56,548 bases of DNA. Origin: UMGS172 sp045649545 (GTDB lineage: Bacteria; Bacillota; Clostridia; Oscillospirales; Acutalibacteraceae). Below, in pieces: positions 46,973-54,329 of this stretch. Within the stretch, counting starts at the first letter, position 1, and every line of letters begins with the position of its first letter. Position numbers and translations under genes: made by a program. Below the pieces are notes generated by a model. It saw only the letters and a list, made by a program, of their open reading frames with translations, searched no databases and had not been told where the DNA came from. The stretch spans positions 1 to 56,548 of the forward strand of contig JAZRQE010000016.1 in assembly GCA_045649545.1 (NCBI GenBank), given 5' to 3'.

Positions 46973-47008
46973 AAACCTCACAGAGTTTTGGCTCTGTGAG
47001 GTTTTTTA
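46973..47008 (+). terminator. terminator after tsf
   Basis: AAACCTCACAGAG and CTCTGTGAGGTTT make a perfect stem, followed by TTTTATA. Confidence 0.93.
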
Positions 47009-47038
47009 TAAGGTTCTTTGCTTCGTGCATAAGGCAAA

Positions 47039-47117
47039 CTGTAGGGAATGCATTTATGCATTCCAAAATATTTTCAAGGATTTAGGAACTCGGAATGGAT
47101 AAATCCATTCCCTACAA
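47039..47117. repeat. GTAGGG-type palindromic element
   Basis: The ends GTAGGGAATG (47041-47050) and CATTCCCTAC (47106-47115) pair. Inside are GGAATGCATTTATGCATTCC and GGAATGGATAAATCCATTCC, each a hairpin. It shares the GTAGGG/CCCTAC end design with the elements at 28371 and 29433-29544. Nothing codes in 46954-47153. Confidence 0.85.
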
Positions 47118-47119
47118 AC

Positions 47120-47151
47120 AAAAACGACCATGGTTTATTAACCGTGGTCGT
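47120..47151 (-). terminator. terminator of the minus strand XRE gene
   Basis: AACGACCATGG and CCGTGGTCGTT form a stem whose minus strand 3' side leads into TTTTTGTTTG. Confidence 0.8.
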
Positions 47152-47153
47152 TG

Positions 47154-47369
47154 TCATTTGTGAAAATCCTTTTTATCTGTTCTGTTTAAAATATAATCGA
47201 CCGAAACGTTGTGAAAATCGGCTAATTTTATCAGTATTTCGGTTGGGATGTCTAGGTCTCCGCGTTCATAGTTACTGTAAACACGCTGACTGCATGAGAG
47301 TATTTCGCCCATTTTAGTTTGAGTTAAATCCTTGTCTTCGCGAAGTTCTCTTATCCGACAGTAGCGCAT
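47154..47369 (-). CDS. XRE-family helix-turn-helix regulator
   Basis: This 71-residue Cro/C1-type DNA-binding protein has IRELREDKDLTQTKMGEILSCSQRVYSNYERGDLDIPTEILIKLADFHNVSVDYIL, the complete five-helix domain. Its start has GGATGGTGA upstream on the minus strand. It faces away from a small membrane-protein gene, and a palindrome covers that gene's promoter. The pair repeats the design of the other XRE module at 28432-29398 (regulator plus divergent small membrane protein). Self-control and repression of the neighbour are inferred. Confidence 0.88.
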   Translation of the reverse strand: MRYCRIRELREDKDLTQTKMGEILSCSQRVYSNYERGDLDIPTEILIKLADFHNVSVDYILNRTDKKDFHK

Positions 47370-47410
47370 TTTTTCACCATCCCGAAAAATTTTATATAAG
47401 TATTATACGC

Positions 47411-47456
47411 CAGCGGAAAATACACTATTGACATTTAGCGGAAAATCCGCTAAAAT
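47411..47456 (+). promoter_or_regulatory. operator-covered promoter of the small membrane protein
   Basis: TTGACA (47428-47433) and TAAAAT (47451-47456) are 17 bp apart. The palindrome TTTAGCGG-AAAAT-CCGCTAAA (47434-47454) fills the spacer, and a half-site CAGCGGAAAAT lies at 47411-47421. The divergent XRE protein is the obvious binder. Confidence 0.82.
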
Positions 47457-47486
47457 AAATATAATAAATTACGGAGGTAAGATAAA

Positions 47487-47909
47487 ATGGTTGCTGTGGT
47501 ATTAATTATTTTTGCGGTTCTGCTTCTTCTGGGGATGTTTTTTGCACCCTTAGTAGTTGCTTGGGTTGCTGGAATAATAGCACTTGTTTTTGTAGGCTTG
47601 GGTTGTTGGTTTGTTGCGAACTACAAAAGAGGTGGCGATGAGAAATGTGATGGTCAAACGTACAAAAGGGCATCAATAGCGGTTTTTGTGTTATCGATTG
47701 CTTTTGTTATTTACTCTGGAGTTTCCATATATATATTTGGAACTACTAATACAGAACGTGAATACTATTCGCCGAGTAATACATACTCATATAACAACAA
47801 TTCGTATAATTACAATAAAAATAGCAGTTATGGGTTTAGTGATTATTTAAAGGACACCGACCCTGACTTATATAACGCAATTAAGGATAGGTATAATTCC
47901 TTAAAATAA
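47487..47909 (+). CDS. hypothetical membrane protein with Tyr/Asn/Ser-rich tail
   Basis: This is a 140-residue protein of unknown function. It has three membrane helices (about residues 1-22, 23-44 and 64-86, VVLIIFAVLLLLGMFFAPLV at the start), then a low-complexity tail rich in Tyr, Asn and Ser (YSPSNTYSYNNNSYNYNKNS) ending in FSDYLKDTDPDLYNAIKDRYN. GGAGG precedes ATG 47487. The protein at 28432 has a similar helix-plus-Asn/Tyr linker design. Expression is probably held off by the XRE operator in its promoter. It splits tsf from pyrH. Confidence 0.72.
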   Translation: MVAVVLIIFAVLLLLGMFFAPLVVAWVAGIIALVFVGLGCWFVANYKRGGDEKCDGQTYKRASIAVFVLSIAFVIYSGVSIYIFGTTNTEREYYSPSNTYSYNNNSYNYNKNSSYGFSDYLKDTDPDLYNAIKDRYNSLK

Positions 47910-48083
47910 TTTAAAAAGTTATATTACATTAATTGTTAAACAAAAGCACTCATTTTCGAGTGCTTTTGTTTTGCAAATTTTCTTTTGGTTGGCTTATAGT
48001 TCTAATTGACTTTATAAGTATTTTATAGTAAAATATAAAAGTAAATATAAACTGCCTAAATGGCGTTGAACGGATGTGTTAAA

Positions 48084-48788
48084 ATGGAACCCAAGTTTAA
48101 GAGAATTTTACTTAAATTATCCGGCGAGGTGCTTGCCGGTGAACAGAAAACCGGAATTGATTTCAATATGGTTGAAACGGTTTGCCAACGCATCAAAAAA
48201 TGTGTTGAGTTGGGCGTTCAGGTTGGCATCGTAATCGGTGGCGGTAACTTCTGGAGAGGTCGTTCTTCAGGCTCGATGGACCGTAACCGTGCCGACAGTA
48301 TGGGTATGCTTGCTACCGTTATTAACTGCTTGGCACTTTGTGATACTTTAGAGCAGATGGGTGTTAAATCAACCGTTATGACTGCGGTTGAAATGAATAA
48401 AATCGCCGAATTCTTTACTGCAAGAGACGCTATAAAGCATTTGGAAGACGGTGAGGTTGTGATTTTCGGCGCAGGTACGGGCAGTCCGTTCTTCTCGACC
48501 GATACCGGCGCCGCACTTCGTGCCGCTGAAATCAAAGCAGATGTTATTTTCAAGGCAACAAACGTTGAAGGTGTTTATGACAAAGACCCCAACAAGTATG
48601 CCGATGCAGTCAAGTATGACACTCTTTCACATTCCGAAGTTTTGGCAAAGGACTTGCACGTTATGGATGCCGCAGCAGCTTCTCTTTGCCGTGACCAAGA
48701 CATAAATATTTTAGTGTTCAACCTTAACGATCCCGATAATATTGTGAGAGCTGTTTCGGGCGAGAAAATTGGAACACTTGTAAAATAA
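48084..48788 (+). CDS. pyrH: UMP kinase
   Basis: PyrH phosphorylates UMP to UDP; 234 residues. KRILLKLSGEVLAGE opens the amino-acid-kinase fold, VGIVIGGGNFWRGR is the phosphate loop, and FGAGTGSPFFSTDTGAALRAAEI and VEGVYDKDPNKYADA bind UMP and ATP. ATG 48084 was chosen because GGATGTG precedes it; the ATG at 48060 has no ribosome site. It leads the usual pyrH-frr-uppS-cdsA-dxr-rseP-ispG-polC row. Confidence 0.98.
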   Translation: MEPKFKRILLKLSGEVLAGEQKTGIDFNMVETVCQRIKKCVELGVQVGIVIGGGNFWRGRSSGSMDRNRADSMGMLATVINCLALCDTLEQMGVKSTVMTAVEMNKIAEFFTARDAIKHLEDGEVVIFGAGTGSPFFSTDTGAALRAAEIKADVIFKATNVEGVYDKDPNKYADAVKYDTLSHSEVLAKDLHVMDAAAASLCRDQDINILVFNLNDPDNIVRAVSGEKIGTLVK

Positions 48789-48806
48789 ATTTTTAAGGAG
48801 CTTTTT

Positions 48807-49361
48807 ATGAAAACAGTTATCAATACAACCGAAGAAAAAATGAATAAGACCATGGATGCAATGGCACGTGAATTCGGTGCAATCCGTGCCGGTCGTGCTA
48901 ATCCGTCGGTATTAGACCGTCTTACAATTGACTATTACGGAGCACCTACCCCTGTTAACCAGATGGCAGCAGTTTCAGTAACCGAGGCAAGAGTTTTACA
49001 GATTCAGCCGTATGATGCAAGCGTTTTGAAGTTGATTGAAAAGGCTATTCAGACTTCCGATATCGGTATTAACCCGCAGAATGACGGACGTGTTATCCGC
49101 CTTATTTTCCCGCCTCTTACCGAGGAAAGACGTAAGGAAATCGTTAAGGATGCAAAAAAGATTGCTGAAGATTCCAAGGTTGCAGTTCGTTCAATTCGCC
49201 GCGATTCGATTGAAAAGTTAAAGGCAATGAAGAAGAGCAACGAAATCACCGAGGACGACCAGACTAACGGCGAAAAGAAAATTCAAACCTTGACCGATAA
49301 GTTCTGCAAGGACATTGATGATGCTTGTGCAGCTAAAGAAAAGGAAATAATGGAAATCTGA
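48807..49361 (+). CDS. frr: ribosome recycling factor
   Basis: Frr splits the ribosome after termination together with EF-G; 184 residues. EFGAIRAGRANPSVLDRLTIDYYGAPTPVNQMA, QIQPYDASVLKLIEKAIQTSDIGINPQNDG and RRKEIVKDAKKIAEDSKVAVRSIRRD are the full family pattern. AAGGAG precedes ATG 48807. A 62-bp gap with a GGCGAGA/TCTCGCC stem precedes uppS. Confidence 0.98.
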   Translation: MKTVINTTEEKMNKTMDAMAREFGAIRAGRANPSVLDRLTIDYYGAPTPVNQMAAVSVTEARVLQIQPYDASVLKLIEKAIQTSDIGINPQNDGRVIRLIFPPLTEERRKEIVKDAKKIAEDSKVAVRSIRRDSIEKLKAMKKSNEITEDDQTNGEKKIQTLTDKFCKDIDDACAAKEKEIMEI

Positions 49362-49422
49362 TTTATTTTATGGCGAGAATCCTTTTCGGACTCTCGCCAA
49401 ATTACACTTAAAAGAGGTTGCT

Positions 49423-50172
49423 ATGGGTTTATTTAAGAAAAAAGTGAAAATATCACTTAAAGATTGTGTAATCCCCCAACATATCGGTATTATTATGGAC
49501 GGCAACGGTCGTTGGGCCAAAAAGAGAATGTTACCCAGGTCGGCAGGTCATGCTGCGGGCTCTGAAAATTTCAAAACAATTGCCCGTCACTGTAATAAAA
49601 TCGGTGTAAAGTACTTAACTGTATATGCTTTTTCAACCGAAAACTGGAAGCGTCCTAAAGCGGAAGTTGACGGTATTATGGATTTATTGAGAAAGTATTT
49701 GAAGGATTCGACAAATTTCAAGGCAGAGAATATAAAGCTTCGTTTTATCGGTGAACTTTCGGTGTTGTCAGAAGACATTCAGGAGCTTATCAAAAAGGCC
49801 GAGTTTGAGTCAAGTGAGGCAACAGGTTTGACGGTTTATATGGCGGTTAATTACGGCGGTAGGGATGAAATTGTTCACGCTGTCAAGAAAATTACCGAGT
49901 CCGTCAAAAACGGTACACTCGATGCGGACAGTATAACCGAAGAAACTTTGAGTGACAATATGTATTTCACTGTGCCTGACCCTGATTTTATTATAAGACC
50001 GAGCGGCGAATTCAGGCTTTCAAACTTCCTTGTTTGGCAGTCGGCTTATGCTGAATTCTGGTATTCAGATGTGCTTTGGCCGGACTTTTCGACCGATGAT
50101 TTGGAAAAGGCAATTATTGATTTTAACAAAAGAAACCGTCGTTTTGGCGGAGTTGAGGAAGAGGATAAATGA
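49423..50172 (+). CDS. uppS: isoprenyl transferase (undecaprenyl diphosphate synthase)
   Basis: UppS builds undecaprenyl diphosphate, the lipid carrier for cell-wall synthesis; 249 residues. The catalytic Asp lies in IGIIMDGNGRWAKKR, followed by GHAAGSENFK and YLTVYAFSTENWKRP. IRPSGEFRLSNFLVWQSAYAEFWY is the diphosphate-binding end. All key residues are kept. It overlaps cdsA by four bases, so the two are translated together. Confidence 0.97.
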   Translation: MGLFKKKVKISLKDCVIPQHIGIIMDGNGRWAKKRMLPRSAGHAAGSENFKTIARHCNKIGVKYLTVYAFSTENWKRPKAEVDGIMDLLRKYLKDSTNFKAENIKLRFIGELSVLSEDIQELIKKAEFESSEATGLTVYMAVNYGGRDEIVHAVKKITESVKNGTLDADSITEETLSDNMYFTVPDPDFIIRPSGEFRLSNFLVWQSAYAEFWYSDVLWPDFSTDDLEKAIIDFNKRNRRFGGVEEEDK

Positions 50173-51020
50173 AAACTCGTATAATCAGTGGTGTGGTCGG
50201 CATAATTATATTTGTGGCCGCGATTTTTGCCGCGTTAAAGGTTGATACCTTGATTTTGAACGTGTTGTTAGCTATTATCGGTGCAATCGGTGTATACGAA
50301 ATGCTTAAAACAACGGGCTATGTTAAATCAAAATTTTTACTGTACAGTTCTCTTGTTTATGCTGTTATCACCCCGTTCTTTTACAGTTCGGGCGAAATTT
50401 TCGGCAAATTAGGTTTACAATTTGCTATTGGCGGTGAAGTCCCAACAGTAATCTTTGCGGCAGTTATTTTCGCTGTTTCTATGTTTAAACACAAGGAAAT
50501 CAAACCGCTTGAGGTATCGTTTGCTTTCGCGATGACTGTAGCAATTACCTTTGCGTTTTGGTCATTAGCAGCAATTTTCGGCTCGGCTGACGGCAACGGC
50601 TTGTTCTACCTCATTATTGTTGTCATTGCCGCCTGGGGTTGTGACACCGGAGCATATTTTTCGGGTTACTTCTTCGGCAAGCACAAAATGGCTCCCGAAA
50701 TCAGTCCCAAGAAAACGATAGAGGGTGCAGTTGGCGGAATTATTATTGACGTACTGCTTATGTTAGTTGCTTGTTTAGTATTCAACAAGGTAAGCGATGT
50801 TTCGGCTAATATTCCTGTTATTTTGGGAATAACCCCCGTTTTAGCATTGTCGGGTATGATTGGCGACCTCATTTTTTCTTATGTTAAGAGAGATTGCGGC
50901 ATTAAGGATTACGGCAAGTTGATGCCGGGCCATGGCGGCGTTTTAGACCGCTTTGACAGCGTGGCTTTGGTTGCACCACTGTTGTATATTGCTATGAGTA
51001 ATTTGCCGTTGGTGGGATAA
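50169..51020 (+). CDS. cdsA: phosphatidate cytidylyltransferase CdsA
   Basis: CdsA makes CDP-diacylglycerol, the start of phospholipid synthesis; 283 residues with about eight membrane helices. The CDS signature is GDLIFSYVKRDCGIKDYGKLMPGHGGVLDRFDS near the end, with the needed Asp residues. The region CDTGAYFSGYFFGKHKMAPEISPKKTIEGAVGG is typical too. It starts within uppS and ends 4 bp before dxr. Confidence 0.97.
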   Translation: MKTRIISGVVGIIIFVAAIFAALKVDTLILNVLLAIIGAIGVYEMLKTTGYVKSKFLLYSSLVYAVITPFFYSSGEIFGKLGLQFAIGGEVPTVIFAAVIFAVSMFKHKEIKPLEVSFAFAMTVAITFAFWSLAAIFGSADGNGLFYLIIVVIAAWGCDTGAYFSGYFFGKHKMAPEISPKKTIEGAVGGIIIDVLLMLVACLVFNKVSDVSANIPVILGITPVLALSGMIGDLIFSYVKRDCGIKDYGKLMPGHGGVLDRFDSVALVAPLLYIAMSNLPLVG

Positions 51021-51023
51021 AGT

Positions 51024-52166
51024 ATGAAAAAAATAGCTATTTTAGGCTCAACCGGTTCAATCGGTACACAAAGTTTAGATGTTGCAAGAAAGCACGGGTA
51101 TGAAGTTTCGTCGCTCGTCGCAGGCAGGAATATTGAACTTTTAGAGGCACAAATTCGCGAATTTAAGCCAAAAACAGTTGCTGTTTTTGATAAAACGGCA
51201 GGTGAAAAACTAAAAATTGCGGTTGCCGATACCGATACAAAGGTAACTTTCGGTAAAGAGGCGGTCGTTACATTGGCAGCTGAAACCGAGGCAGATACCG
51301 TTATAAATGCAATTGTCGGTATAGCAGGTCTTGAACCTACCTTGGCGGCGGTAAACGAAAAAAAGGATATTGCACTTGCCAACAAGGAAACATTGGTTAC
51401 CGGCGGTGAGTTGGTTAAAAAGGCAATTTCTAAAAACGGTGTGAAGTTATTGCCGGTTGACAGTGAACATTCGGCAATTTTCCAGTGTTTGCAGGGTGTA
51501 CCGAAGGGTGCATTGAAGTCGATTTTATTAACCGCTTCGGGCGGTCCGTTTTTCGGTAAAACCCGTGCGGAATTAGAAAATGTTACGGCGGCTGATGCTT
51601 TAAAGCACCCGAACTGGGATATGGGTGCTAAAATAACTATTGACTCGGCTTCTTTAATGAACAAAGGTCTTGAGGTTATTGAGGCTGTGCATTTGTTTGA
51701 TGTAAAGCCCTCTGATATAACTGTCGTTGTGCATAGGCAGAGTATTATCCATTCGGCAGTAGAGCTTAATGACAGTGCGGTGATAGCACAGTTGGGCACA
51801 CCCGATATGCGTTTGCCGATACAGTATGCTTTAACGTATCCCGAAAGATATGAGTGTCCTGCACCTCGTCTTGATTTGTTTAAAACCGGTGCATTGACGT
51901 TTGATACGCCGGATTATGATACATTTAAGTGCTTGCCCTGTTGTATAAAGGCGATAACTGAGGGTGGACTTAAGCCTACCGCCGTAAACGGTGCTAATGA
52001 AATGGCGGTTAAACTTTTCTTAGAGGGTAAAATCGGCTTTTTACAGATTGGTGAAATCGTTGAAGCGGCTTTGGAAAGTCAACCCGACGTTGAAGATTTT
52101 ACTTTAGAGGATGTATTAGAGGCTGACCGTAAGGCACGTCAGTTGGCGGAAAGCTTTATAAGATAA
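51024..52166 (+). CDS. dxr: 1-deoxy-D-xylulose 5-phosphate reductoisomerase
   Basis: Dxr turns DXP to MEP with NADPH in the methylerythritol phosphate isoprenoid pathway; 380 residues. KIAILGSTGSIGTQSLDVA is the NADPH site; LANKETLVTGGELV, PVDSEHSAIFQCLQG (metal ligands), TASGGPFF and MNKGLEVIEAVHLFD are complete. It shares the row with ispG, so two steps of one pathway are close together. Confidence 0.98.
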   Translation: MKKIAILGSTGSIGTQSLDVARKHGYEVSSLVAGRNIELLEAQIREFKPKTVAVFDKTAGEKLKIAVADTDTKVTFGKEAVVTLAAETEADTVINAIVGIAGLEPTLAAVNEKKDIALANKETLVTGGELVKKAISKNGVKLLPVDSEHSAIFQCLQGVPKGALKSILLTASGGPFFGKTRAELENVTAADALKHPNWDMGAKITIDSASLMNKGLEVIEAVHLFDVKPSDITVVVHRQSIIHSAVELNDSAVIAQLGTPDMRLPIQYALTYPERYECPAPRLDLFKTGALTFDTPDYDTFKCLPCCIKAITEGGLKPTAVNGANEMAVKLFLEGKIGFLQIGEIVEAALESQPDVEDFTLEDVLEADRKARQLAESFIR

Positions 52167-52186
52167 TATTTACAGGTGGTATTTCG

Positions 52187-53251
52187 GTGCGATTAATCAG
52201 TGTGTTTTCTGTTGTGGGGGAAGTTCTAGGTGCAGTTTGGCCGTATTTGGTGGCAATACTTGCTTTCCTCTTTATGATATTTATTCACGAATTCGGTCAT
52301 TTCATTGCCGCCAAGCTTATGGGTGTCAGGGTTAATGAATTTGCAATAGGCTTTGGTCCGACGCTTTTTAAAAAGCAGGGGAAAGAGACGCTTTACTCAA
52401 TCAGATTATTGCCTTTCGGCGGTTACTGTGCTATGGAGGGCGAGGATGAGGAAAGCGGTGACAGCAAGGCGTTTTGTAATAAAAAACCTTGGCGTAGGCT
52501 AATCATTATTGTTGCCGGTGCATTTATGAACTTGGTGTTTGGACTAGTCCTCGTTATGTGCACCTTGGCTCCGGCTGACCGATATATAACCACAACTGTA
52601 CACAGTTTTCGTAGTGAGACGGCTATCAGTCAACAAAGCGGACTTCAAGCCGGTGACAAAATAACCGAAATTAACGGACGAAATATATATTCGATTAACG
52701 ATTTAAGTTATTGCCTTTCGAATGTCGAGGGTGATACCTTGGCAATGACGGTTAAACGTAACGGCAAGGATATCCCGCTTGATGTAAAGTTTGAAACCGA
52801 AACAGAGAAAGGCATTAATTACGTTAATGTTGACTTTTATTTGGACTCTGAAGCAAAGACGTTCGGTTCATTTTTAAGGCAGTCGTTTACCCGTACCGTA
52901 TCATACGGACGCGTGGTTTGGTTTTCGCTTATTGATTTGATTACCGGTAAGTACGGTATCAGTGCAATGTCCGGTCCTGTCGGTGTTACTGATGCGATTG
53001 CTACTGTTGCAAAGTCAAGTATTCTTGATTTGTTGCCGATGATTGCGTTGATTACCATTAATTTAGGTATTTTTAATTTGTTGCCTGTACCGGCACTTGA
53101 TGGCGGAAGAGCGTTTTTCTTGATTGTTGAGATGATAATAAGAAAACCTATCCCTAAAAAAGCAGAGGGTATGGTGCATGGCATTGGCTTGGTATTGTTG
53201 CTATTGTTTATGGCGTTTATTACGGTTAAGGATATTGTGGGATTTTTCTAA
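52187..53251 (+). CDS. rseP: RIP metalloprotease RseP (site-2 protease)
   Basis: This intramembrane zinc protease cuts membrane-bound anti-sigma factors or leftover signal peptides; 354 residues. The zinc motif HEFGH lies in the first helix region (FMIFIHEFGHFIAAKLMGV), and the third ligand Asp is in LLPVPALDGGRAFF. One PDZ domain sits between (GLQAGDKITEINGRNIYSI). The start is GTG 52187 after GGTGG. About four membrane helices are seen. Confidence 0.95.
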   Translation: MRLISVFSVVGEVLGAVWPYLVAILAFLFMIFIHEFGHFIAAKLMGVRVNEFAIGFGPTLFKKQGKETLYSIRLLPFGGYCAMEGEDEESGDSKAFCNKKPWRRLIIIVAGAFMNLVFGLVLVMCTLAPADRYITTTVHSFRSETAISQQSGLQAGDKITEINGRNIYSINDLSYCLSNVEGDTLAMTVKRNGKDIPLDVKFETETEKGINYVNVDFYLDSEAKTFGSFLRQSFTRTVSYGRVVWFSLIDLITGKYGISAMSGPVGVTDAIATVAKSSILDLLPMIALITINLGIFNLLPVPALDGGRAFFLIVEMIIRKPIPKKAEGMVHGIGLVLLLLFMAFITVKDIVGFF

Positions 53252-53264
53252 AGAGGTGTAAAAT

Positions 53265-54317
53265 ATGTATACACGAAATGACACAAAGGCGGTTAAGGTC
53301 GGCGGTCTTGTTATTGGTGGCGGGAATGCCGTTACCGTTCAGTCGATGCTTAATACACCCTCATATGATATAGAAAAGAGTGTAGAGCAGGCTGTGGCTT
53401 TGGAAAAGGCAGGATGTGAAATCATTCGTGCCGCCATTCCCGATATGGATGCGGTGAAATTAATTCCTGCATTGAAAAACGCAGTTAAAACGCCTATTGT
53501 CGCTGATATTCATTTTGATTATAGATTGGCTTTAGAGGCAGTTGCTGCAGGGATCGATAAAATTCGCATAAACCCCGGCAACATCGGTGACGACTCAAGA
53601 GTTAAGGCGGTTGCCGATGCTTGTAAATTGCACAACATTCCTATCAGAATTGGCGTGAATTCCGGCTCGGTTGAAAAGGAAATTTTGGCCAAATTCGGTG
53701 GACCTACAGCCGATGCGTTGGTTGAAAGTGCGTTGTATCACGCATCGTTACTTGAAAAGTTTGATTTCGATGATATTGTGCTGTCGATGAAATCGTCTAC
53801 AGTGCCGACTATGTATGAGGCTTATACTAAAGCGGCGGAAAAATGCCGCTATCCGTTGCATGTCGGCGTTACCGAGGCAGGCACCGAACGTATGGGAAGT
53901 ATCAGCTCGGCGGCAGGTATTGGAGGACTTTTGCTTCGTGGAATAGGTGATACCATTCGCGTATCATTAACCGATGAGCCGATAAAAGAGGTTGCCGCCG
54001 CTAAAGACATTTTAAAGGCAGTTGGACTTCGTAATGACGGGGTTAAAATTGTTTCCTGTCCGACCTGTGGAAGAACAAGAATTAACCTTATTGAATTGGC
54101 TAAAAAAGCAGAAGAGCTACTTAAAAATTGTGATAAAAACATAACAGTTGCCATTATGGGCTGTGTTGTAAACGGTCCGGGAGAGGCAAAAGAGGCCGAC
54201 ATTGGCGTTGCAGGCGGTGATGGCTGCGGTATTATATTTAAAAAAGGCGAGATTTTAAGAAAAGTGCCGGAGGACAGTCTTTTGACTGAACTTATGGCAG
54301 AAATTGATAAGTTATAA
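53265..54317 (+). CDS. ispG: 4-hydroxy-3-methylbut-2-enyl diphosphate synthase
   Basis: IspG carries out the last but one MEP pathway step using a [4Fe-4S] cluster; 350 residues. GGGNAVTVQSMLNTPSYD opens the TIM barrel; ADIHFDYRLALEA and IRINPGNIG follow. The cluster ligands are in SCPTCGRTRIN and GCVVNGPGEAKEADIGVAGG. AGAGGTG precedes ATG 53265. It needs a ferredoxin or flavodoxin, encoded elsewhere. Confidence 0.98.
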   Translation: MYTRNDTKAVKVGGLVIGGGNAVTVQSMLNTPSYDIEKSVEQAVALEKAGCEIIRAAIPDMDAVKLIPALKNAVKTPIVADIHFDYRLALEAVAAGIDKIRINPGNIGDDSRVKAVADACKLHNIPIRIGVNSGSVEKEILAKFGGPTADALVESALYHASLLEKFDFDDIVLSMKSSTVPTMYEAYTKAAEKCRYPLHVGVTEAGTERMGSISSAAGIGGLLLRGIGDTIRVSLTDEPIKEVAAAKDILKAVGLRNDGVKIVSCPTCGRTRINLIELAKKAEELLKNCDKNITVAIMGCVVNGPGEAKEADIGVAGGDGCGIIFKKGEILRKVPEDSLLTELMAEIDKL

Positions 54318-54329
54318 AGGATGTTAAAA

